Shown: positions 47,156-59,377 of the stretch, piece by piece
Layout: every line of letters starts with the position of its first letter
How positions within the stretch are numbered: position 1 is the stretch's first letter
NCBI RefSeq assembly: GCF_037042905.1
Contig: NC_087259.1
Span: 20,046,501 to 20,110,500, forward strand
Direction: 5' to 3'
Length of the DNA stretch: 64,000 nucleotides
DNA from: Lytechinus pictus
Lineage: Eukaryota; Echinodermata; Echinoidea; Temnopleuroida; Toxopneustidae
Made by a program: the position numbers and the translations under genes
Notes under the pieces: generated by a model
The model's input: the letters and a program-made list of their open reading frames with translations, nothing else
Databases searched by the model: none
Told to the model about the DNA's origin: nothing

Positions 47156-50100
47156 TTAAGGACGTTCCACAGTTATATTTGTGCGCATTATGATCTGCGC
47201 ATAGTTTACACTCTGCGCGCTGACGTCACAATGGATGAACAGGTGATTAATTAGCTGCGGGTATGAGCTGATTTTTCTTATCTTCTGCACTTGAACTGCA
47301 GATCCGATGCGTTATTTTATGAAGCTAAAAAATTGAATTATTCCATGGACCATTCAAAAAAATATTTTCTACAATTTCAAAATACTTTACTCTGCATAGT
47401 ATGAGGCGCCGAATGTACCAATATTATATAGAACAATTATTTGTTATATAATCATTATTTATTAAATAATAACTATTATTTATATATAATTTACATTTTA
47501 TTTGTAAATAACTACTATTATATAAAATATCATTTCTAATTATTTATATATAATTCCAAGTAATACTTCATTATTTGTAAATAATAATAGTTCGACATTC
47601 CATTATTTATAAATAATGATTATTTGTTTTTCATTATTTATAAATAATGATTATTTGTTTTTCATTATTTATAAATAATGATTATATGTTTTTCATTATT
47701 TATAAATAATGATTATTTGTTTTTCATTATTTATAAATAATTTGTTGAGTTTTCCATTATTTATAAATAATGATTATTTGTTAAATAATGAAAACGTCTA
47801 CTTCATTATTTATAAATAATTTTTTCGAATGCACCATTATTCTCATTATTTATAAATAATCATTATTTAATATTCGAGTTTTCCATTATTTATAAATAAA
47901 GATTATTTGTTGAATAATGAAATATCTACTTCATTATTTATAAATAATAATTTTGTTTCAATATCCCATTATTTATAAATAATCATTATTTATAAACAAT
48001 TTTTACAGTTTGCCATTATATACAAATAATCATTATTTATATACAAATAACCATTATTTATTAAATAATGCCATTATTTATTAAATAATGGAAAACTCGC
48101 TATAACATGCAAATGTGGGACCGCCCATGATATGAATATTCATGATGCGATTTCCTTTACGTGATTTTTCTTCACAAATTTTTGTCCATTTCCTCTTCAT
48201 AATGACATTTCTTGAAGCAATTTTCTAGGGATATGGTCTGATTGTAATATTCTTCATTTTCTATATAACTTCGTCTTCGTAGAAATATCAAAAAGTGTAA
48301 TTTTATACGATTTTTCCTACAGTTCACAATCCCCATAGGCGCGCGTGTACGGTAGGGACAACCGGTGAATCGACGGAGTGCTCTTCATCGAAATACTACG
48401 TTGGTTGGTCCCCGGAAGTGGCGGGCGGAATTTAGCCCGAATCCTCGATGGAAGTCGATCAAGTGCATATGAGCTGAGAGAGTGAAATATCAGTGTACTT
48501 GTACAGGCCCTTCTACTTTTTATAAATATTTCTTGTTGCTTTTTTTGTTAAGTTAATTTTTCCTGGTGTAGAGATAAGTTTCAGTTCTAATAATGCACTT
48601 CAAATACATTTTGGAGTGTCTGTTTGAGGCGTTTGGGGCGATTTCACCCTGGCCCCAAAATGTCCGGGGGCATGATATGACCCCTAAATTTTTTTAAACT
48701 TATTTTTCTATTGAAAATTATCACAAAATTCACCAAAAGTGTGCACGAAAGCCTTCGTATTTCACTTTTAAAACTCCAAAAAGTGCCCAAATGACGAGCT
48801 TGGTCGCTTCGCTGTGTCGCTTTCAACCTGAGAACGTTTACGCGTCTGCTTCCCCCCCCCCTCCTCCGAAAGAAATTCTGTATACGGCCATGCTCTAAAG
48901 AGCCTGGCACATTGATTTATGTATACTTTCATTTTCATTATTTTTATCTCATTATCAACATGGCCTTACGCAGAATTTTTTCCAGGGGGGCCGGGGCCGG
49001 AGCATGACGCGCGTAAACTTTCTCATAAAAATCTTGAAAAAGCGAAGCGACCAAGCTTGTCATTTGAGCTTGGTCGCGTCGCTGTCTCGCTTTCAAGATT
49101 TTTTTGAGAAACTTTACGCGCGTCCTAGCTGCTCCCCCCCCCCCCGGTAAAAATTCTGTGTAAGGCCATGATGATAATGTGATAAAAATAATGAAAATGA
49201 AAAGTACATATAAATCAATGTGCCATATGCTCTTTTGAGCATGGCCGTTCACAGAATTTCTTTCGGGGGTGGGGGCAGACGCGTGTAAACGTTCTCAAGT
49301 TGAAAGCGAGACAGCGAAGCGACCAAGCTTGTCATTTGGGCTTGGTCCCGTGGCTGTCTCGCTTTCAAGATTTTTTTGAGAAAGTTTACGCGCGTCATGC
49401 TCCGGCCCCGGCCCCCCTGGAAAAAATTCTGCGTAAGGCCATGTTGATAATGAGATAAAAATAATGAAAATGAAAGTATACATAAATCAATGTGCCAGGC
49501 TCTTTAGAGCATGGCCGTATACAGAATTTCTTTCGGAGGAGGGGGGGGGGAAGCAGACGCGTAAACGTTCTCAGGTTGAAAGCGACACAGCGAAGCGACC
49601 AAGCTCGTCATTTGGGCACTTTTTGGAGTTTTAAAAGTGAAATACGAAGGCTTTCGTGCACACTTTTGGTGAATTTTGTGATAATTTTCAATAGAAAAAT
49701 AAGTTTTAAAAAATTTAGGGGTCATATCATGCCCCCGGACATTTTGGGGCCAGGGTGAAATCGCCCCAAACGCCTCAAACAGACACTCCAAAATGTATTT
49801 GAAGTGCATTATTAGAACTGAAACTTATCTCTACACCAGGAAAAATTAACTTAACAAAAAAAGCAACAAGAAATATTTATAAAAAGTAGAAGGGCCTGTA
49901 CAAGTACACTGATATTTCACTCTCTCAGCTCATATGCACTTGATCGACTTCCATCGAGGATTCGGGCTAAATTCCGCCCGCCACTTCCGGGGACCAACCA
50001 ACGTAGTATTTCGATGAAGAGCACTCCGTCGATTCACCGGTTGTCCCTACCGTACACGCGCGCCTATGGGGATTGTGAACTGTAGGAAAAATCGTATAAA

Positions 50101-51748
50101 ATTACACTTTTTGATATTTCTACGAAGACGAAGTTATATAGAAAATGAAGAATATTACAATCAGACCATATCCCTAGAAAATTGCTTCAAGAAATGTCAT
50201 TATGAAGAGGAAATGGACAAAAATTTGTGAAGAAAAATCACGTAAAGGAAATCGCATCATGAATATTCATATCATGGGCGGTCCCACATTTGCATGTTAT
50301 AGCGAGTTTTCCATTATTTAATAAATAATGGCATTATTTAATAAATAATGGCATTATTTAATAAATAATGGCATTATTTAATAAATAATGGTTATTTGTA
50401 TATAAATAATGATTATTTGTATATAATGGCAAACTGTAAAAATTGTTTATAAATAATGATTATTTATAAATAATGGGATATTGAAACAAAATTATTATTT
50501 ATAAATAATGAAGTAGATATTTCATTATTCAACAAATAATCTTTATTTATAAATAATGGAAAACTCGAATATTAAATAATGATTATTTATAAATAATGAG
50601 AATAATGGTGCATTCGAAAAAATTATTTATAAATAATGAAGTAGACGTTTTCATTATTTAACAAATAATCATTATTTATAAATAATGGAAAACTCAACAA
50701 ATTATTTATAAATAATGAAAAACAAATAATCATTATTTATAAATAATGAAAAACATATAATCATTATTTATAAATAATGAAAAACAAATAATCATTATTT
50801 ATAAATAATGAAAAACAAATAATCATTATTTATAAATAATGGAATGTCGAACTATTATTATTTACAAATAATGAAGTATTACTTGGAATTATATATAAAT
50901 AATTAGAAATGATATTTTATATAATAGTAGTTATTTACAAATAAAATGTAAATTATATATAAATAATAGTTATTATTTAATAAATAATGATTATATAACA
51001 AATAATTGTTCTATATAATATTGGTACATTCGGCGCCTCATAGCAGTGCTGCCAAGAATCACGAATATTAGCCCGAGTTTGAATAAATGGTAGAGTGGTT
51101 TTGATTTTTTTTTCACATAGATACTAAGCATTCGGCCCATTTTTGGTGTTTTAAAAAGCACATTTGCTCTAATAAAAATGCTGATAGTTTAAAAACAAGC
51201 ACATGAACCCCTATTTTTTAATGTTTGTACCTCTTAGGTATACCTTCCTCTACAACTCTACAAATTTTTGTGAAAATGACATGGATTTTGAATAAAGTGC
51301 AGCATTTATTGTACGTTTGTAGTTTGTTACTGAAATTTTACATTTTTTAGATTGGGATTTTGTTATCTTTTACGCCACTTTTAAGAACTGACAGTGCTGT
51401 TAAACTTAAAATTGCAAACAAATAGCACTATTAATAGATTCTCCATTCTAACGATACAATTATTAACTCTCTTGCGAAATTTGATGACTTTTTCATGTAT
51501 TTTGAATGAGTAATGGAGGTTTAAACTCATTATAGTAATCTTGGGCGGTCTAAAAATGCCAAATTCTTTTGAATGCGCAATTCTTAAGAACATCAATTTG
51601 GGTGAACTTTGAAGTTCTATAGCAAAAAATCAAGCACATGGACCTATGTTAATTTTTGCATATTTCGAATATTAAGGTTCTAAAGTATCTATTTGCAAAG
51701 TTTGGTGAAAATGACATGGATTTCACTTTAACTGTGGAACGTCCTTAA
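47156..51748. mobile_element. TTAA-flanked TIR element hosting a large foldback
   Basis: Identical TTAA at 47156-47159 and 51745-51748 flank 16-bp perfect inverted ends (GGACGTTCCACAGTTA). TTAA duplication is the hallmark of piggyBac-type (or Kolobok-type) transposons. Excluding the 3.6-kb palindrome inside it, the element is only about 0.94 kb and has no transposase, so it is a non-autonomous member. The right part (51043-51744) has two diverged copies of a segment with AAGCACATG, ACCTATGTTAAT/CCCCTATTTTT and GTGAAAATGACATGGATTT. It lies entirely in the PhyH intron between 46304 and 51796. Confidence 0.8.
47400..51042. mobile_element. 3.6-kb near-perfect palindrome (foldback element)
   Basis: The sequence from TATGAGGCGCCGAATGTACC at 47400 is repeated inverted to 51042, with symmetry axis near 49200. 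The outer 650-740 bases of each arm are an array of self-complementary units around CATTATTTATAAATAATG. The middle (48100-48600 and 49800-50300) is unique and virtually identical between arms. The central 1.2 kb contains further smaller inverted pairs (TTGGTCGC-TCGCTGT, GGCCATG, ACGCGCGT). The arms differ by exactly 40 bases in the outer array, because the right has four and the left two copies of a 20-bp ATTTAATAAATAATGG-type unit. TA is present at both edges, compatible with a TA target. Twin 88-aa frames (48644-48910 minus, 49492-49758 plus) are mirror images and not evidently genes. Confidence 0.95.
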
Positions 51749-51796
51749 GTCATACTTAAATCTTTGTGAACCCCCCCCCCCCCCCGGTGTCATTAC
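51749..51796. other. Intron next to PhyH donor
   Basis: Includes a C14-15 run at 51772-51786 just inside the PhyH intron. Confidence 0.6.
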
Positions 51797-51886
51797 CTGA
51801 AGGCAACCATTTTCTTTGTCGCATTTATCGAAAGCAATGAAGACAGATCCCATGTTGGGATAGAGACATCCATTATTATACCATAT
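51797..51886 (-). CDS. PhyH-family dioxygenase, upstream exon
   Basis: Minus-strand acceptor CTCTCCTTCGTACAG and donor CTTCAG|GTAATG enclose 90 bases (30 codons, phase 0). They read [20 protein letters not shown] then [10 protein letters not shown]. 'WYNNGCLYP...S.FIA.D....NGCLQ' is a hallmark PhyH segment that continues directly into the ILPGSHKMGRVDH of the next exon. The preceding exon, expected to end with the HQD iron-ligand motif, was not found up to 64000 and presumably lies beyond the window. Confidence 0.88.
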
Positions 51887-52539
51887 CTGTACGAAGGAGA
51901 GTATTTCAAACATAATAACGAACATTTATTCTTATTCAAATTCAGGGTTTCCGGTTTCATTTAAAAAGCCATCAATTACTAACAAATTATTTCATGACAA
52001 CCTGCTCTACTACAATATAACAAATACTGAAATAATATTAGTAATGGAGATATGAAACCGGACCAAGACTGGCAGCGAATGAGATGTAGCTGGTGTATGT
52101 GAGAGAGGGAAATGAAAGAGGTGGGGAAGAGCCACTGAGAGATATAGGTTACGAAGAGAGAAGGAGGAGGAAAGAAAACAGGGTAGAAAATGGGAGAAGA
52201 ATGGTTTGACAGATGAAGAGGAAGAAGAAGAGATAGAGTTACAGAATAGTATGTATGACTGTAAACATAATTATATTATTATTCATTATATATAATATAA
52301 TTATAGGCCGCCCCCCCCTATATAAATATATATATCATCGGCTTCTACACATCTAAGGATATATATATATATATAACAGATTAATTTACACTCTGGAGGA
52401 GTGACAACCTGACAAATTGACCAAACCTTGTTTTCGATATAATTTTATACACTGTTTTTTTATGGCTTCTTGTCAAGTCGAAGGTGCCGATTCCAAATCT
52501 GAATGATATGCCACTCTGGTAACAAAATTATCCTTGACC
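51887..52539. other. PhyH intron
   Basis: GA-rich tract 52095-52235, then (TA)n runs at 52330-52375. No exon found. Confidence 0.45.
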
Positions 52540-53049
52540 ATTTTAAATTGGCAAAATCCTTTATTTGCAAATTACTCATGGAAATCACAAAATGACACAC
52601 ACTTTGACAATAAAATACCTGTAATTGTGAAGCAGGAGTGAAATAACGTCTGAAAACTTGATATTTTACAAAATATTTATATTCTTGATATTCAAAATGG
52701 TCACGATAGACCCCTGTATACTCTTTTATCATGTTTATATACAATATGAATGGGGAAAATAATTTTTCAAAGGAGAGGGCACTAAATAATTTTCTACTAG
52801 AGTGGGCACCATATTGAATGCAATTGTGATTTATATATGAGTAAATATTGCCTGAAAACATGATTTTAATAAGATATATAACTTCTTCTGCAATGTAGGT
52901 GATAAATACTGTATTTTGAAATTCAAGATGGCCGCCATGGGCCCTAACAGTATTATGTACAATGTGAATGGGGACAAATAATTTTGATAGAATTTGGTTT
53001 TGCTTGGCTATGAAATTAATCATAATTTTTTTTAATGAGTGACAATAAT
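52540..53049. repeat. Left arm of an old inverted ~210-bp repeat array
   Basis: Read on the minus strand, this region aligns colinearly with 62226-62900 on the plus strand. Shared words are TTTTGTGATTTCCAT, GAGTATACAGG, GCCATTTTGAAT, CATTCATATTGT, TGGTGCCCACTC, CTGTTAGGGCC and AATCATGTTTTCAG. The array units contain YY1-like GATGGCCGCCAT motifs. The arms are clearly diverged, so the inversion is older than the gypsy element inserted between them. Confidence 0.75.
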
Positions 53050-53232
53050 TGTTATATATTGATAATGATGTCATACATGATGTCATACCATGACTCACAA
53101 TTGTAGCTGCTAGCTGCGCAGGCGCAATGCGGAATAAACTTGCTTTGGAATCATATACCAAGAGTATCAGACGTGTGCTTATTTATGTGCCTTAATTACT
53201 AATTACTGTAGATTAATTAGGAGTACATAACA
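53050..53232 (+). repeat. 5' LTR of Ty3/gypsy element
   Basis: 183 bases starting TGTTAT and ending ATAACA, a perfect 6-bp inverted terminus. By eye it is identical to the 3' LTR at 62043-62225. The flanks are ATAAT (53045-53049) and ATATT (62226-62230), a 5-bp target duplication with one mismatch. LTR identity implies very recent insertion. Confidence 0.95.
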
Positions 53233-53255
53233 ACAAATCTGGCGACGAGGATTAA
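53233..53255 (+). other. Candidate primer-binding site
   Basis: ACAAATCTGGCGACGAGG follows the 5' LTR directly. The position and the TGGCGACGAGG core are where a tRNA primer site is expected. Which tRNA is used cannot be told here. Confidence 0.6.
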
Positions 53256-53300
53256 CTTTTGTGTTTGTTCTTCACTTTGGGAAAGTTCGAGTACCTGAGG

Positions 53301-55958
53301 ATGGCTACTTTTGGAACAATTGGTGAATTTCGGGAAGACGAAGGGAGTTGGTCCGAGTACATTGAGCGTATGGGACACTACTTCGACGCCAATAACATCA
53401 TTGATGAGGGGAGGAAAAGATCCATTTTACTTAGTGTTTGTGGAGCCTCAACCTACAAGTTAATGTCAAGTTTGGCGGCACCAAGGAAACCAGGTGAAGT
53501 TGAGTTCAAGGAACTTGTGAAATTAATGACTGATCATCGAGATCCAAAGCCATCGGTGATCTTCCAACGATTCAAGTTTAACAGCAGGTCGAGGAGACCA
53601 GATGAATCGTTGTCAACTTACATTGCTGAACTGCGACGATTGGCTAATGAATGTAAGTTTGGTACTATTTTAGAGGAGATGTTGAGAGATAGGATTGTGT
53701 GTGGAGTGGCGGATGATAGAATACAAAGGAGATTATTGGCTGAACCAACTCTAACTTTCGAAAAAGCTAAAGATATTGCATTAGCAATGGAATTAGCTGA
53801 TAAAAATACAGCCGATCTCAGAGATCAGAACAAAGGCGAGATGGTGAACAAAATCGCTCATGGTGTTCGTCATCGTAAGTCGTCACAACGTCCTAATTCC
53901 AAGAAACATTCCTCATGTGGTCGCTGCGGAAAGGGACAGCATCAAGGAGAGGCTTGTCCAGCAAAAGACGGAGAGTGTTTCCACTGCGGGAAAAAGGGAC
54001 ATTTTGCCGTGGTATGCAGAGCCAAAGGAGAGAGGAAGGACCAGAGAAAAGTTTTCCAGCAGCAAGGGAAACGGACCGCCTCCAATAAATCTCGCACTCT
54101 GCAGATCGAAACAAGAGAGGATGATGAAAGCGAAAGCTACGGGTTGTATACACACTCGACGAAAGCTTCCAAACCTCCTCCGATTATGACTCAGCTAACA
54201 GTGAAAGGGAAACCTATAAACTTCCAAGTGGACACGGGCTCGGCAGTAACGCTCATCAATGAGAAAACGTGGCTCTCTCAGTGGAGTGACAAAGAGAGGC
54301 CTAAGCTGAGCGAACCAAAAACGCGGCTTCGTACATACACCGAGCATTTAGTTGAAATTATCGGAGAATGTGAAGTCGCCGTATCCAAGGGCAACAAGGA
54401 GGAACGCTTGCCTTTGATAGTTGCGAGAGGCAGAGGGCCGAATATCATGGGACGAGATTGGCTGCACGAAATAAAGTTGGACTGGAGGGAGATAAACTTG
54501 GTCAGGGTCAATGACGCAGTAGACAGAGTGTTTTCAGACTACGCGGGACTGTTCACACGAGAACTTGGAAAGTTGAAAGGTGTAGAAGTAGATCTGGATA
54601 TTGACCCCGATGCATCACCTAAGTTTTTGAAGGCCCATCCAGTTCCATTTTCGCTTCGAAGTCGTCTGGATCAAGAGCTGGATCGCCTTCTAGCAGATGA
54701 CATAATTGAACCAGTTCAATATTCAAACTGGGCAGCTCCAGTGGTCCCAGTTGTCAAAGGAGATGGATCCATTCGAATTTGTGGGGATTATAAAACCACG
54801 ATTAACACAGCAGCTCGATCGGATACCTATCCGATTCCGAGAGTAGAAGAGCTATTTGCAAGGCTTGCAAATGGAAAGAAATTCACAAAACTGGATCTTT
54901 CTCATGCCTATCAGCAGCTAGTCCTGTCTGAGAAATCCAGGGAGTTCGTCACCATCAACACGCATAGAGGGTTATTTCGATACAAGAGACTGCCTTTTGG
55001 AGTTTCGACTGCGCCCTCGGTGTTTCAGCGGACAATGGAGTCATTGCTGGCCGGTATACCAGGTGTGGCTGTCTACCTAGATGATCTTCTCATCACAGGA
55101 GAGTCAACAGATGCCCACATGAAGAACCTGAGAGCAGTCCTGGATGTTCTTCTGAAAGCTGGACTAAGACTGAAGAAAGAGAAATGTGTGTTTCTCAAGG
55201 ACGAGGTTGATTACCTCGGACACACAATCACTGCCAAAGGTCTTCGTCCCACGGGGGACAAGGTGCAAGCTATAACAAATGCGCCCGAACCAAAGAGCGT
55301 AAAGGAACTCCGGTCGTTCCTGGGTTTGCTAAATTATTATGGTAAATTTCTACCCGACCTTGCATCGAATCTAGAACCTCTTCATCGGTTGTTGAGGAAA
55401 GACGCAAGATGGCAGTGGGGTAAAGAGCAAAAACAGGCTTTCGTAAGAGCCAAAAAGTTGCTTAATTCAACTCGAGTGCTAGCCCACTACAATCCGGAAG
55501 AGCGACTGATACTAGCTTGCGACGCTAGTCCGTACGGTATCGGAGCCGTACTCGCACATAGATTTTCGGATGGGACCGAAAAACCCATCGGTTTCGCGTC
55601 GCGAACACTGAATGTTGCGGAACGCAGATATTCGCAATTAGATAAGGAAGGTCTAGCGATCGTATTTGGCGTGAAACGGTTTCACCAATATCTGTATGGC
55701 CGTAAATTCGAAATAATTACGGATCATAAACCGTTACTTGGTCTTTTTGGAGAGAGGAAAGCCATTCCACAGATGGCTTCTCCACGCGTCCAACGCTGGG
55801 CGATTACACTTGCGGCATACGAATATGAAATAAAGTATAAAGCGGGAGAGAAAAATTCAAATGCTGATGCACTCAGTAGATTACCGCTAGAATCAACCAT
55901 TCCGGATCCTCCGATCCCGGGAGATATCATACTTCTCATGGATACGTTAGATAGGACA
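53301..55958 (+). CDS. Ty3/gypsy Gag-Pol, Gag to RNase H (pol interrupted)
   Basis: One open frame carries Gag and most of Pol; I prefer the ATG at 53301 (MATFGTIGEF). Going by residues from 53259: capsid-like Gag (about 20-200); two CX2CX4HX4C zinc knuckles (CGRCGKGQHQGEAC at about 220, CFHCGKKGHFAVVC at about 241); aspartic protease VDTGSAVTLI (about 325); reverse transcriptase with LPFGVSTAPSVFQ and catalytic YLDD (about 605); RNase H with DASPYGIGAVLAH and TDHKPL (about 820). No frameshift or stop until 55959, where foreign DNA begins and a stop follows within three codons. Gag and Pol in one frame, with no separate start, suggests a single polyprotein. Mobility of this copy is blocked by the insertion that removes the integrase from the frame. 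Confidence 0.95.
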
Positions 55959-56454
55959 GGGGGGTGAAACTCCGCTTCTGCATCCGGTCAGAATTGAAGA
56001 AAATTTTGGAGGGTCAAAAGTGCACACTGCTCCCATTTTTCGTGTACAAGTCTATGGACACCGCCACTGTTTTGGTACACCAGCGAAATGGAGGCGTGGT
56101 CATGGAACGTCCTTCGCGCATAGCGTAAAAATATGTAAATTAGCATTTTGTCACTAATTAGCATAATGCGCGACCTGATTGAATATCGTGGTGTCTGTAA
56201 TTACATCATGTCAGATCATTCGTTCTTTTTTTTCCTCCTCAGAGTATTATTATTCATCTATTTTAATGATTTATTTGTTATTGCCTACCACGATTTTTAC
56301 TGCATCTTTGCTTTGTTTTAGCTGCAAATGGCCAGGATCTTTGCTAAAAAAATATTACAGAAGAGGTTCCCAAAGAAAATGTTGCCATGAGAAATAATTA
56401 GCCCTCCCCCGTCATGAACAGTAAGGTCTAACAATTGCTTCTTTAAAAAAACAA

Positions 56455-56525
56455 CTGATTTTTCACTAACTGCCCCCCCCCCATCTCCTGCCCACTTCTC
56501 TCTCTCTCTCTCTCTTTCTGTCTGT
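56455..56525. repeat. C-run and (CT)n inside the insertion
   Basis: C9 at 56472-56480 and (CT)n at 56496-56514. Confidence 0.85.
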
Positions 56526-57870
56526 CTCAGAAACTGACACAACTATATGGATACAAGCAAATAATTCTCCTGTCATTTTACTTCCTTTCCCACTCTTATC
56601 CTTATTTCTCTTGAATAATATTTTATTTTATTGACTGCTGTTTGATCTCATGTAACAGTGGCATCATCTCATTTTAATACTCAGTGCAACATCTTGTGCC
56701 ATTTGTGCATAACAGCTCAGAAGCAATATATCATCACAATTCATTGATAAATGAAAATTACCAAGATAAAAAAATTCAATTCAAAATTAACATGTTTATT
56801 AAGGAATCCATTTTCTAAAACATTGACATAAACATAAAAATAATGATTAGCGTCTACCAAGCATTAAATTGTATTTTAAAAATAAAGGCAAAGCATAGCT
56901 AAAAAAAGGGCTGTTACTGGGTGGGGGTAGTATGGTGTGGGTAAATGTACAAAAATAGGATTAAGTACATTTTTCTGCATTGTACAATGTTTGTTAAAAA
57001 GATTTCAGTCAAAGGATCTCGATGAGCCTATAGTTAATATTCCATAAAAGAGCATAACAATCTTTTGATATTTGTTTATTTTTTCCACAAAAGTTTGTCA
57101 ATTAAAAAAAAGAAGGTAAATTCCTTTCAAATTTGCTGACAAGAAATAGACTACTGATGTGAGAGCACTCCTCATAAGGGGGGGGGGGGGCACAATGCCA
57201 GAATCTACCTAAAGAGTGCCTTCCCCAATAAATACATTAGCGAATCATTAACAAAATTTGATTTTGTCTACTGTCACTGTGGTTAGAATTCAATCTATTT
57301 TTAAAATATAGTCTATTTATACATTATTACAGTGGTAACCCATTTCACATTTTGTTAAAGTAAGATAACCATAAATGCAACTTAATAACCCTACATAATT
57401 TATAAAGACTTGTAATCATGGTCACTTTGCCCCCAGCCTTTATTAGGTAACATAAAAAACCCTTAATTTCTTGCTCAGCCATGTTACCATAATTGTCATA
57501 ATGACAAGATTACAATAGTAATAACTTGTTTATGAAATGAGGTCCAGCAGTGATACTAACATTATTTCTTAATCTTCTGATCACCTATATTATCATTTCG
57601 CTATGCATGATTTTTATTTCAAAATACAATATTTTTTGTCTTATATATTTACAACCTTAAGTATGTCACTAAAAGAAGACTTATTCTGATATTGAATAGG
57701 CCTTTAAACTGGAAAATATTTATTTTCATAAAAACTACTAAGAACTAGTAGAAGTATGAAATATCAATAAAAGGTGATACATTTGCCCGTTGGAAAAAGA
57801 TTTCTTACTTGTATTTTGTGTAAAATTTTATACCAAAACTTGTATACTTCAATGTCATTGCCCGGTTATG

Positions 57871-58005
57871 CAGGGGCCGTGGAAGCGGGGGGGGGGGAGC
57901 CCCCACTTTTTTCCAAAGCCATGTACAAGAACGTAAAAATGACCATACGATTGTGATTTTTTGCATGGTTAGCCCCCCACTTTGAAAATCGTTCCGAGGC
58001 CCCTG
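57871..58005. mobile_element. 135-bp hAT-like MITE inside the insertion
   Basis: CAGGGGCCGTGGAAGC at the left and CGTTCCGAGGCCCCTG at the right are imperfect TIRs. GGGGGAGCCCCCACTTT and AGCCCCCCACTTTG form a second inverted/direct pair inside. Same family as 23174-23367. No clear 8-bp duplication. Confidence 0.75.
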
Positions 58006-58155
58006 TGATGAACCTGAACTTGTACTGCACTCTTTTCTACAGATGTGTAGTTTAAGTTACGTTACATTCAATGCTTTATTAATATATTTATTTCAAATTA
58101 ATTCAATTTTAATGTGTAATTGAAATGAAGTAACTACTTTTTATTTACTTGGCCT

Positions 58156-58217
58156 TCATATCTCTTCTTGGCACTTGTTGTGATACCAGTACTTAAACAG
58201 CTTGGGAAGTGGGAAAC
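58156..58217 (-). CDS. Possible terminal exon inside the insertion
   Basis: On the minus strand a strong acceptor (TTTTCTTTTCTCTTTTATACCATGCAG, shown as consecutive parts TTTTCTTTTCTCTT and TTATACCATGCAG) precedes a frame reading FPLPKLFKYWYHNKCQEEI and a stop. AATAAA occurs 12 bases after the stop. A donor-like AAAA|GTAAGTTA lies at 59899/59898 and another acceptor-like GTTAATTGCAG at 58839. The composition looks protein-like, but only 19 codons are seen, I do not recognise it, and upstream coding exons are not certain. It may be a captured host fragment, a small-protein gene or a non-coding transcript. Confidence 0.3.
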
Positions 58218-58616
58218 CTGCATGGTATAAAAGAGAAAAGAAAATAAGCTGTAAATTATTTTTACTCATCTAGTCCAGTTTATCAAAAAAAGATGTAAAC
58301 TCTATTTTATACTCTTCAGTGATAAAACAAGATTAGCACATGCAGTCACTTTCATTTCACATCCAGATAAATTCATATATCAATATAACTATCTACAGTT
58401 TGTTTTGATAATAAATTAATTCAAATATTTATTAGAATTTTGTGAAAACTGAATAATATCTTGCTTTTATTTGCAAATGCATGTATAGACAGGAGATATG
58501 GATAATTAGTATGCAGTGTTGAAAATGGAAATACTGGTGAATCTGAATTCAAACAAATATTAACTCACACATTACATGATATCGCATCATGTTTCAGCAC
58601 AATTGGCCATAGCCGA

Positions 58617-58675
58617 CCCCCCCCCCCCCCCCGGGGGAAAATTATTATTTTTTTTTTTTTTTTGGGGGGGGGAGG
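58617..58675. repeat. Poly-C / T / G run inside the insertion
   Basis: C14, then GGGGG, then a T-rich run with T16-17, then G9-10. Likely eroded TE end or a sequencing-difficult tract. Confidence 0.7.
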
Positions 58676-59377
58676 TGATGAGCTTAGATACAGTCAGCAT
58701 ACCTTGCAATTTTTCCATTTAGATATCCTGTTCCTCATTAGATTGTAACTACATGAACTAACACTTGCTGATCTGCATGGTTCTCAATTTTGTACTTCTG
58801 ACTCAATGTGAACTGCTAAGAACTTGGTCCCATTGGATCTGCAATTAACAATTTAAAGTTGAGAGTTTTAGAGATAAATGAAATTACTCTTCTTAAAAAA
58901 ATATTTTTGAAATTTCCAGCTGCCCATATATCCCAGGCCTATGTATGAATATTCCAAACTAGAACAAAAAAATTACCTGGACCCAAAACTTAATTCTCTA
59001 TCACATAGAGACATAGGCCTACCTCACTCTGTTTATAAAAGTTAAATGATTCCAACCACATATTGCTACAGCTGTGTATAGCTGAATCAGGACCTGTCTA
59101 TGCTGGGCCTGTATAACTAAAGAATCACATATCACATTTGAATGAAGTAAACACTAAGAACGTTTTCAGATTACCACCCCAGGCCATCCTGTTCAAATAG
59201 ACTTGATTTAGGTCTAGGGCAGGCTACGCCATTTCATTCAAATCTAAGACTAAGTAACACTTAACACTAATAACAGACACTAATGCTAAATCAATTGTAT
59301 TTCAACACTGATTATTCTGAAGTAAAACGTTCCTGAATAAAATAAACTGCTTAGAATTATACTTATTCATATGAAGA

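Noticed and set aside
48644..49758. Twin 88-residue frames starting MPGSLEHGRIQNFFRR
   Set aside because: They are mirror images created by the palindrome and share G/C-run-rich TE sequence; no sign of selection can be seen.
52460..53161. 233-codon minus-strand open frame
   Set aside because: It crosses the LTR boundary and follows the diverged ~210-bp repeat units; the apparent peptide repeat mirrors the DNA repeat. No known domain.
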